From the NCBI GenBank assembly GCA_942486035.1, contig CALNXK010000155.1, positions 865,501-929,500 on the forward strand: DNA of 64,000 nt, read 5' to 3'. The notes below the pieces were generated by a model that was not told the origin of the DNA, did no database searches, and saw nothing but the letters and a program-made list of their open reading frames with translations. Shown here piece by piece: positions 14,001-26,000 of this stretch (the stretch's first letter is position 1; each line of letters begins with the position of its first letter). A program made the translations under genes and the position numbers. This DNA comes from Porites lobata (Eukaryota; Cnidaria; Anthozoa; Scleractinia; Poritidae).

Positions 14001-17000
14001 CATGTTTTGTAAGTACATCCTAAAATTCCCATTGTACTTTTCTTTAAAATAAGTTAGGCCCGGTTCAAGCGTCAGATTTTACATGTGCCATATTTACATT
14101 GGTAGTCTTTACACAAGAGCCCAAATAAGCAAGACAAGTAAATTTTAAAGGAAGCTTCACACACAACCTATCTTTTTTACTTCAGGTTAACTTAAGGCTA
14201 TTTTCCCACGCAACATAATTAAGATTGATTGACATGTTTCGCCTTTGTCAAAGCTCAAGAAACCGCAAGTCAGCTAAGTCGATCATAAGGATGGTTTTCA
14301 AGTTCGCCTTGAAACTTTCTTGAATTGTTTCAACTTTGCGACTTTAATGAGATGCAAAGTAAGGTTACTTGTGATTTTGCTTTGGCCTTCACACACGAAT
14401 TTTTGGTTAAGTAAAACTTAGCAGCTCTTAAGCCTTACTTACATGTAACAGCCTAGTGTAAAGACAACCATTGTAATGCTAATGAGAAAAATCAAGATCT
14501 GTTGTCCTCGGTCATTTGCATCAGATAGGTACATGTAAACCTGGACTTATGTACTTGTTTGAGATTTCAAAACTGACATAAAATCACTTATTTTGAATGT
14601 AGATTGAAGAAAGAAAGAGATGAAATCAAGAACGATTTGTCAGAGTCCATCACCGATGTAAGTGTCTACGTATAACCTTTTTCCCACAGAGTTTCCGTGG
14701 GCTCGGTTTAAAAGTTAGCGGTCCATAGGATCTCCAGTCCCAGGAAATTGAGGGTCCTTTTTTACTTTTCAAGAGTCCAAGACCTACTTTGTGTGTATGT
14801 GATTGCAAGAGTGGGAGGGGGGATTTGCGGTGTACATGCACAATTTCTTCCTTTGCCATAACCAGAGCCGTTCTTACTAAGAGACCTGTCATTATTTGTC
14901 GCCTGGGGTGGGGGCAGGGGGGGGGGGGGGGCGGAATGTTACTTCACTGAAGTGATCCCCCCTAATAACATTTGATAACTTTCACTATCCCCCCCGCCCT
15001 ATGTCTTCATTTTCCAAGTGGTCCCTCCTTTGAATCCTTCCAAAGTTTTCAGTGATCCCCTTTGGGTTCTCAGTTACGACTGATCCCCCTTTTGTTCCCT
15101 TATCCTCCTCCCCCCCCGGCTATAATTAATGACCGGTCTCTTAAACGTTTTCAAAGCCGTACTTGATTTTGCCCACTAATAATGCAAGCCAGCGAAAAAC
15201 TAGTTCGTTCCCAGATGCGTCTTTTGCCTGCTCGTCTCACAAAAGGTTGACATTTCAGAGAGTCTGCTAGTAGTGCACTTACCAGCGTTCATACATTTCT
15301 TTTCTATGAAGACCGCCGAACTTCAAAAGGACATGTTCGACATGCAGCAAAAAGTGAAGCGCTATAAGGAACACATCTACGAGCTTGAGAGTGAACTGGA
15401 AAAGACAGCGGCTACCATAGCAACACTTCAAGAGAAGGTATTGACTGCGCTAAACCGCTGAAATGATTTTTGGCTGCCTGGTTCCCAGACGTTTCTCTCT
15501 CCCAAAGTAAATTTGCGCGCAGAGGAATCTCCCGTGGACCCTTGCGTTTCGTCAGCTGCCCCTCGCTTTTCGCCTTTGCCTTTGTTCGCGACCAAAGTGC
15601 AAAACACGATGGGCCTGAGTAGCAGACAGATTTTTTTTACTTCCTAAAATACTCTAACATTGCATATGATATATTTCATGCACATCTATCACGTTCCCCA
15701 GGCAATCGGCGTAGTTCGAAGTTTTTGTTGTGGCGCGAAAGAAAATTTTGTCGCGAAACTGAGACGAAAATGGATGTAGTGACACGTCATCAGTATGGAA
15801 TTTCTGCGCCAGGTTTTCACACACCATTTCGCTGGGAAACCAGTGGTGGCGTCCCGAAATGTCGGCTGTTTTTTCAGACTAAGAGTTATTCTAATTTTTT
15901 CGAATATGAGCAGAATGAAAAGAATACGGTGACTTACCAATGTGATGTGGAGTTACAGAGGATGAAGAAAGAAAGTGAAGAGTTATCTAAGGATCTGGCG
16001 AATGAAAGAAAGGCTCATGACACGCTCAGGTCAGTACCACGGAAACGCTTTAAATAAATACCACTCCTGGGGGAGGGGGAGGGGGAGGGGTACTCAACAA
16101 AGTTTTATGCGTGTTATCTCCTCTCCAAGGTCCAACCCCTTACCCTTTTATATGCCATTTTTGACAGAAAAGGAACCCCTTTCGTACACCTTCCATTGAA
16201 AAATGGTACTCCTTTCATGCACCTATTTTGGAGTTTATGTAACAAGACGACAGAGCTGAAGCCAAGAGGACGGCAAAACGCTAGTGTTGGACAAACGTGA
16301 CAGGGCTATTGCTTTTGTCTTTTGTCGTGATCTTCACTTAACATCACTTTGTTCTGGTCTTTTTCAAAAGATCTGTTTGAAGGAAGGTGAAGTTTGGCGG
16401 AAATTTTTTTCAGACAAATTTCAAATTTTTTCACGTTTGTCACACAAGGGGTGCCGTCTTCTTTCCTCTTCCGTTCTATTGCGCATGTTCACTAAGGTCA
16501 GTCAAATGAAGCAAAGTTTAAACTTGGTCACTAAGTTCCCAGTTCTCCAAAGCAAGAGAGGATGGAGAGAGGAGACCCTGAAATCGAGTTTCACTAATTG
16601 TTTGTTTGTTTGTTTTGCTGTTGCTGTTGTTGTTATTATTATTTTCCATTGATTTGGTCAATTTGAGGCATCTCCTTTACCAGTTAGGCGCCTGCCGGAG
16701 CTAGCTAGAGAGGAAAATAAGCCAAACAAATGAAATACCGTGATCATCAATAACATCCTCATACTTTCATCAACAGGAAAGAGCACAGCTCCCTCTCCGA
16801 AGAGCTGCAACACTTGAGGGACTCGCTACTTAGGGACACTAACCGTGGAATGGATCAGCAGAGAGTAATTGAAAAAATGAAGGCTGAAAGACGCGAGACA
16901 ATCTGTGTACAAGCTCACCAAAGACAAGAACTGGAAAGAGACCTGTGCGAAGCTGAGAAAAAGGTGAAGCATATTGGTTACCCTGTTGGTTTGTAGCCGC

Positions 17001-20000
17001 TTCTAGAGGCCCGACGTTTCACTTGCAGTGGGGAGTTCATTTTGTTTCTGAAACTCACAATGCCGGCGAGAAATTATAAGATAACGCCGTTTCGAACAGT
17101 CTGCTACGACACTGAACTAGGATATCGCTCCTTACAGGCTAAACGTAAATGTAAAAACAAAAAACAGAAACAAAAAATCAGTGATAAAAATTTTCAGTTA
17201 TTTGAATCTGTCAAAGGAACGAGGAACAATGGCCAAGGAGGCACCTTTTCTCACACAGTCCAGCAGTGCAAGAGACCCATTTCACCACAGCTACATCGCA
17301 CTGGACACTAGACGTTGCGAAACAGAAAAGTATTCACCAATGCCTCACCTCTTTGAATAATTGCTTGTTTAAAGAATTGTCTAGTTGTGCTTTTTTTCTA
17401 GTAGTTCCCACACCTCAAGGGTACAACACTCGAGACTAGATGCGAAACTATAGTCTCGTAATTGTTAGATGTGGGACCATCCCTTAGTGTCTGTCTCAGG
17501 AAGGTTTGCACCTCCATGGTTGTGTCTGTCTCAGGAAGGTTTGCACCTCCATGGTTGAAGAACGGTAGAGACCAACCGATAACTGAAACTTCGGTATTTG
17601 TATTGTCTCATCAGGTTTCGGAGCTGGAATCACAGTGCACACTATTGAAAAGCGAAAAGGACGTTCTGGAACATCGACTTGAAGTGGCCAATAAGAAAGT
17701 GGAAGAGATCAAACAGGAGATGCGTGACATGGAAAACCTGTATAGTTCACACAACACTCGAGCTGTCACGCAGCTTGACGAAAATAAAGCCTTGCAGAAG
17801 CTAAAGCAAATGGAATTTAGCGTAGACTTGACGAAGCAAAAATGCGAGAAAGCCGAGGCACGCGTCAAGGAACTGGAAACTGAGAACCGACAGTTAAGAG
17901 GCGCAGATGTTCGGAATGGAGCGCTATCAGAAGAGCGTGACAATTTGAAACAACAGGTACTGTGGCCACTAGTAAGACAAGTCAGTTTCTTCTGCATTTG
18001 GTAGATAAATGAGCCGCCATTTTGAACTTGAAGGCCCTAATCGAGGCCTGAGGTTGAGATTTGATGTCCAAGAGACCCGGGGGAGGGGGGGTACTCCGGA
18101 TTTCACGAGAAAGGGATGAGTGAATGGGGGCAAACCCTACTTAAATCAAGCTACCTAAAAAAATACTTGCCAAAATTTCTCTACCCAAAAGAAAAAAAAA
18201 TCCTTCGATCATCCCTGTCACTTAAAATCCATCCCTGTCACTTAAAATCCTTATCAGCAAAGTAAGGTAGGAAGAAGTAAACATTGTCAAGACATCACTG
18301 GCTTAGAAGTTCAAGATCGCACCCGCACTTATGTCCTAGATGTAGGTCTCTGTTGTTGTACAGACTTTTCGATAACAGCACATGATACCTAGTGTGTTTG
18401 CCATTGGCCAAATCTATTTGGTCAGACCGGCCCATTCATAGGGAGAATTCAACTAATAACCAGAACTATCTTTTCCTAAATGCCAGCAGTGTAAGGATTT
18501 TAGCGAAAACTTCCCCCAAAAAACTCCATTTCATTCTCAACGTGGTCTGCCTGTGCGACCAGTTCTGCCTTTTAAAGCGCTCTTAGCTTTGGTGTAAGGT
18601 CAATTTTGAGCCAAAAACGTATAACTCTTTTCAGCTTGATAACTGTATTGCTAAACATGTTTTAATAGGTACATCAGACTAAGCAAGCTTTGGATGAGAA
18701 AACTAAGAAACTAAATGAACTCTCCATTGAAATAACTCAGCTGCGGGCGCATATCGATAAGCTGTCGGAAGAGAACAAGAAAAATCGATCTTTACTCGAG
18801 AAGAAGGAGAATAAGATCGATCACCTCGAACAGAAACTGTGGGACGCTGAAGAAGAGTTAAAGCTGAAAAAGCAGCGATTTCAAGAAAACCAGTCAAAGG
18901 TAGGGTTCTAGTAAAATTGAAAAATAATTGAATTTCTTGTTCATGAATATATGGGGAAACTTGTATGAGAATTTTAGTGGTTTTAAACTGCCTAGTTGAC
19001 TCTCGAGATTTTCAGCGGTAATTGTGGCACAGGAAGTCAGCTCTCCCTGTATTTATAAGCTTTTCTCGTTCTAACTGGTTCATGAGGTATCCGACCTCCT
19101 TCTTAGCTATAGGATGTAGACTCTAACGAGAGCCTGGGTTCGAGGCCGGCCTTAAATAAAGCTGAAACAAATGTGAAATAAAGAAGGAAGTCCTGATAAT
19201 TAATTAATTTATTTATTTACTTTTTAATAAATTATTTATTTCTCTATTGATTTGGTGACTATCCCGGCTGATGAATTAGAAAATTTAACCCGAAACTCGT
19301 GAAAAACACGGGGAGAAAAGATCTGACATTTGGAATCCATTAAACTTGCACAGAATTTGGGACAACCTGTTAAGGTCACTGTGCGTTCTTCGCGCTTACG
19401 AGTCGAGATTTAGTGGTTCTGGTAAAATTTACCAAAAAATATTCAATATTAAAGATAAAATCCACATTCCTAACAGAGCATTCCTAATAAAGTATGTTTT
19501 TTGGCCTGGGCTCTTATTTTTGGCAAACCACTAAAGTTAAAGAAATAATGAAATGCGCATTTTTCTTAATTTTTAGGGTCAGGCTATTGAGGAGCTCAAT
19601 TCCACTATTCGCGTGAAACACGAGGAGCTTGAACATATGACCTTCTTGGTGGACGAGAAGGATATCGAGATTGCCGAGGTGCGCTCAAGTCTACAAGAAC
19701 ATGAAGTTAATCAACAACAGATGGCTGAAAAGTTGCAACTAAAAGAAGAGAGGGTGGACGAACTGGAAAATGAACTTGAGCATGCAAGTAAAAACATGCT
19801 GGAAGCACTAACAGGGCAGCAGGAAGCAGAAGCTAAGATTGAAGAGTTAAAGGCGATCATAAAACAGCAAGAGTCGGAAATAATCTCTATGAACGAAACA
19901 ATCGAGTCGGGGAAAGCACAAAGCGAGGTTCAAGGCAAAGAGCTCAGTTCAAAAACTCTGCAGTTACAGAATGAGCTGCAAGATATGGAACATAAACTTC

Positions 20001-23000
20001 TTGAGGTTGAGAGCGAGTTGGAATTTACCAAAGATAGTTGCGACAAAGCAACGGCTGACAGGAAAGAGTTAGTAGAGATTTTAGGAGCTTATGGTAAGAT
20101 ATTAAACGAAAGTTCCGTTGAAGACGATAATGAAGCACATTTAAAATTTTGGAAGGCGCAACTTGAAAAGAACCTAGAAAAAATTTCATCTCTGCTGACG
20201 ACAGCAAACGAAATAGAAGATGTACGTAACAAACTGAAAGAAGTATTAGATAGCAGGCAATCCTTGGAAGAGAAACTCGAAGAGATAAAGAACTCGTTTC
20301 AAGAACAAAAGAGCGCCTTGGAGGAAGAAATAGACGAACTCAGGGAATCGGTTTTAAACGAGAAAAAACTCGTCTTTGAGCTTGAGGACAAGGTTAACTT
20401 CGCAGAGAATGGTAAAAACGCTATGGAGGCGGAGCTTCGTCGGGTGCTTGAAGAAAAGGAAACGAGCGAGTTGAAGGATGACGGGAGTATAAATACAGCG
20501 GCATCGGAGGTGACTGGAGAGCTGCGCCATGAGTTAGAAACTCAAAAAGAAGTGAACGCGCAGTTAGAGGAAGAAGCGCGAAGTTTAAAGGAGGAGATAA
20601 CTAACTGGAAAAATCTTTCCGAGACCAATTCCATGGCACTGGAGAAAGTGAAACGTGCAATGGAAGAAGAGATGGCTGGTATGACTAAGCGTTTCGAGGC
20701 AGAAAAACAACAGCTCGTGGATCAGCTGTGTGAAATTAGCAGTTTAAAGGTGAAAGAAAGTGAAGATATGTATTCCGAGAAGGAAGAAAAAATCGAGGAA
20801 TTGGAAAACCAACTCGCGACTGTTACCAAAACCGCTGCAGATTATAAAAATGCACTCGATCATTATCAGCTGAAACTTGCCCAGGTGGAATACGAGAGGG
20901 ACACCACAATGGAAAGACTGGAAAAACAGGTACTGTTTTTTATTTTTATTTCTTTTATTTTTTATCTTATTTCTTTGTGGCAAGCTATGCTTTGGTAAGG
21001 AGTCGGTCTGGTGTGCGAAATGTCGCGAGCTCGATCCTTTGGGGCTGCTGTTGACTCAGGGTCTTACATTAAGATATTTTAGACGTCATTACGGCGACGA
21101 CAACAAGAGCGTCAAAAAGACAATAGGTTTAGATTAAGCAAAAAACACAGTTTATCACGACTGACGAGCATCACCCTTCTCCGCACATTTCTTGAGTGAA
21201 TTGCCTCATTTCACGTTTTGTCGACAACTTGAACATATGACGTAGAATTTCTCTTTCTCTTTTTAAACTTGGATATTTTCCCTAAAAAGTTAACTCCAAG
21301 AGAGTTTGCCTGCATTAGACAAAGTGAGCGAGTTGGATAGGTGCTGAAATTTCAAAGAACGCGTAGTGACCTTTTAAGTGACTTTTTTGCCGCCGACGCC
21401 GTCGTGGTATATTAAACTCCCTGATAACTAAGGAAAAAGCTAGTGCTTGCCTTGCAATGGGCCAGACTTTCGCCTACCTTGGAAGACCACGTCATCAATC
21501 ACTTAGCCTATTTACAGCTATGAGGCTAATCGAGTGGATAACAAAAAAAAACTGAAAGATGTAATTCAATTAATCATAATTAAAATGTATGACTTCTTTA
21601 CTGTTTAATTTAAGAAAATGACAATCCCTTCCCCAGAGTGGGAGAGACGCCTTAAACATAGCCATAGGGAGTTTGAAGCAAAGACGTTTTTGAGCGACGC
21701 ATGTTAACCGGAAGTGGACTTTTGCATTCTTGGGAGCTGTGGTTGCGCCGAGGAGTAATACCAAAAGGGAGGAGGCCTCGCGTGGGGTGATTTTCACACG
21801 CGCTCGCGTTTCGCTCGCTCAACTATCCCTGAGGAAAAATGGGGGACTACTCGTAGTCTAGAATCTGTGAAATTATATTCCTAGTAAATTGTCCTTGAAA
21901 ATCTAATGTGGTCCTTGAAAAGTCCTTGTTAAATGGTTACAATTTTTTGTATGAATCCTGATACTCCCAGTTACCCTTATCAAGACAACGTGCTGAATAC
22001 TTTCTCTCGTTTTTGGTACAGAACTCTATGAATCTTGTTGATAGCAGTGAAATTGAAACGTTGAGGAAAGAATGTGAAATGGCAAAGAAGAAATGCAAGG
22101 AAGCACAAGAAAAATACTTCTCAGAATCGGACAGGCTAAAAGCTATCATTGATGAGCAAGAAGGTATGTTCGGTTGCCAGAAATGAGCAGTAGGCTTTAC
22201 GCGACTAATCTCCCTCGCGGCCGTTTTTTGTCTCGTCACGCAACGCTGAAGAGCATTGCGTGACGATACAAAAACGGCCGCGGGAGAGACTATTACGCGA
22301 CCGTTCCAGGAGGATATAACTCCCCTTAAGAGCCTGCATGGGAGATTATGTTTTCATTGCTCCTGACGTTTTACGGTAAGATTTTAGTATTATGATTATT
22401 ATTTATTTATTTATTTTTTTGTTTGTTTGTCTGTAAATATTTGTAGATGAAATCACTGAGCTTAAAGCTAAGGTGACGAAAATGGCAGAGGCCTCCCAGG
22501 TAAGAAATATAAAATACTTAAAGGTAGTCGTTAACGTATTCTTGGCTTGTTTACATTCGCCCAATGAAAGGGAATCTGCATTCCGGAATCCTGGGCTTTG
22601 GAATCCGGAATACAGCTCAAGGAAAACGGAATCCCACTGTCTGTTAAAATCCAGATTGCGGAATCCGTGGCATGGAATCCAAAATCCAAGACAATGCTGG
22701 ATTCTCTTACATGGGTTGATTACATGATACTGCGTTAACCTGCGTAGCAAGCATTTCCGTTTGGTTTCAGAGCGAAGAAAGAAGGTTTTGATTCGCCCTC
22801 CTCGTTCCTTGGTCCGAAACGGCACGGAAACGCTTGCTACTCAGGCTATACCGCGGCGGCTTTTGCAACGTCGCGAGCTCACCACGGCTCCCCCTTGTAG
22901 CACTGTACTCATTCACCTGATAATGTCATTGGGACAAATCTTACTAGTGCGTTACAACGATCGTAGGTTGGAACTAGATTCCATTCTGGTGGGAAATACT

Positions 23001-26000
23001 GGACTGCAACCGTTAGCAAGGAGGAGAAAACAGCAAACACGATGGAGCTCACACCAGCGGAGTAACACCCCCTCAGATTGTGCCATTTTATTATTGATTT
23101 TTTAAGGTTTTTCACAACAACGTAATTTGTGTTGTGCACGAAATAAAAGGGAGATAAAGCAAAGACGTTTTGAGCGACACGTGTCAACCGGAAGTAGACT
23201 ATTGTATTCTTGGGAAGTTATTATGACTAAATTTCAGTCTCTATATTAATAAGACCCCGTTTACACGTCACGAGTCCGGGCAAATTTTTGAACGGCAAAT
23301 AGCATTGCAGTCTGTAACAGAATTTGCACGGTTCCGTGTAAACTTATTTGCGCATATAAAACATTCTTCCGTTGAAACATTTGTCCGGACTCGTGTAAAA
23401 GGGGCCTAAGAGGTAAAGACACTTTGCAATGCGCATATGGTTGCGTCAAGGCATATTAAAAGACAAAGCACCTCGTTTTCTGTTGACGTGAGTCCGCGCT
23501 CAAAAACTTCTTGCGTCTTAAACTTCCCAATATCACGATAAGAGCAGGAGTCGTGTTGGGTCTGTCAAAAATTTGAAAAATATCCTTATTGGACATAGTT
23601 TACACTAACAATTGTTTTGTACTTTTTCTTGGTACAGAACTCCACTAGCCTGACTCATAACAGTGAATTGGAATCTCTTAGAAGAGAATGTGAAGTGGCA
23701 AAGAAGAAATGCAAAGACGCCCAAGAAAAATACTTTTCAGAGTCAGACAGACTAAAAGCTATCATTGATGAGATGCAAGGTAAGTTGCACAGGGGACTAT
23801 ATCATAATTAGTTTTTATTTACCTGTGTTGCTGAGTCTTGTAAGTTGGTGATAGCTTGCGTGCAAGCTCTTCATTTTATTTGGGGGATATTCTGAGAACT
23901 TCCCGCGCGAGTGACACGCGAGAGCCTGCCCGCGGGCTAGGTTGGTGATAGCCCTTTAGAAGCGACGATTGTAGGTACTTTAATGGCTCCCTTGAACACA
24001 GTTTGTTCTACATTAGTTCAATAACAAGGACATCGCGGGAGGGAAATATTTTGCTTAGCACAAATAAGCATTGAACAAGATGCGCGTTGCATTTGTTCAA
24101 TGTCAAGTTCAAAATAGGAAAAAACGGTATGGATCTCTAACCTGCCTATAGCCTGCGTGGCAGGCGTTTGAAAGGGAAGGGAAAGGGAGTTTTAGGTGCG
24201 AGAGAAGCGCCCCTCGCGTTTCTCTCGCACCTAAAACTCTCCAGGCCTGAAAACTCCCTTTCCCTTCCCTTTCAAACGCCTGCCACGCAGGCTAACCTGC
24301 CTAGAATGCCGAAAGCACATCAGTTTTGTGGTGTTGGCTTTTTTTAAGAAAATAAACGCCCCTCTCTTTTAAGCACCTCTAATCTTTTAAATGCCTCCGC
24401 TTGGGCTCCTAAAATTAAATAGACACCCCGGGCGTCTATTAGGTCATTTACGGTCAATTTACACCTTTGTTTGCAGATGAACAGGAAGAATTTATGCGTC
24501 AGATTGAGGAACTTAAAGAGGGAACTGCCAAGAAGGAGGCTGAACTAGTGGAGATAAAGAAAGCTCAGGCTGCTAACGTAAGCGTGCACAACTGGAAGTT
24601 TCCCTGTTACGTACTGATAAATCATAGGCTACTTGGGACTTAGGGCCTGTTTACATGGAATGGGGAACCCCGGTCTAGTGGGGTTGGTTTCTTTTGTTTT
24701 CACGCTCTGGGGGACACAAAACAAAAGAAACCTACCCCACTAAGCAGGGGTCCCCCACTCCATGTAAACAGGGTCTTAGTCACAGTCTTTATGGTAGTTT
24801 TCTAAAAGAAAAATAAAACACTATTTGCATATCTCGGGAATAAATGGATCAATAACTGAATAGATATACGTTTAAAATTGTATGTAAAGGGCGTGTATAA
24901 AGTTGTATTACCGGGCGTAGCATAAAATTGACTGGTAATTGACTAGTAATCTGTGATTGTTTAATTAATTTATTTGTTAATTTATCTTCAACTATTTTTA
25001 GACTCAGAATAGCAGAGAATGCGAAGCGGAGAAGAAGAAAGCGAGAGAAGTCGAGAAAAAGTATTCATGCGAATTAGACAAATTGAAAGCTGTCATTCAT
25101 GAGCAGCGAGGTATGTTAAGATGCAGATTCTTGTCACTGGTGTTTTTCGGAGAAGATATAGATTACGTGTTGTGTCTCTTTTTCCTCAAAGATGGAAGAG
25201 CGTCTGAAAGACTTGAGCACTCGTGAAATTGCTCTGCGTGAAGAGAGGCGACACGTGAAGTAGCCTGCTAGCAAACATCTCTAGGGAGCTTGCTAGCAGG
25301 ATACCTGCGAAGGAAAGAGAGAAACTATTATAAAACTAGACCAAGGCATTTAGCTTCGTGCTTTACTCTCCCAGCGCAGAATTCTGCCTATTTTTTTGGC
25401 GGTGTGTTAGCAATTCTTTTGTCGTAAAAGTGCCTGCCGCTTTTAATACTGCAGATAACTTGAAAAGGATTTGATTTTAGTTGATCAGTGTGATAAAAAT
25501 TCTTAACATAGAATTGTTCGAAGAGATAAGTGGACAAGGGTTGGAAGCACTTTCCGCAGGGAAAGATGTCTTCTTATTAGTTCTTCTATCCTAAAATAAG
25601 GGACTTTTCACAGTATAGAAAACATAATAAACTATCAAGAAAGTTAAATGCTATCTCAAGTTGCTGAATACAAGACAGTGGGGCGGGAGATCACGAGTTC
25701 GTTTCCTGGTGATTCAGATTGCATTCTGCAATCCAAGTTCTACTGACGAGGAATCCTCAGCGTGGCGTCCAGAATCCGGGAATTTCTTGAATTCCACCAC
25801 ATGGGACTAAAAGTGCTACATTGTTTTTGTCTCACATCTGCAGATGGTTGCCTTGAATAGGCCACTTCCGAGTTCCCCCGGGCCTCTGTTTCAAATCGAG
25901 GGTAGGTGCTCAGAAAAGAAAGGTTGTGCACCTAGCCTCATTTTGAAAGTGAGAGTTTTTGGAACTCGGAAGTGGCCTATTCACAGTAGTTCTTTGTTTC

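Noticed and set aside
19128..19160. GGGTTCGAGGCC resembling a tRNA B box
   Set aside because: No A box at the right spacing and no cloverleaf.
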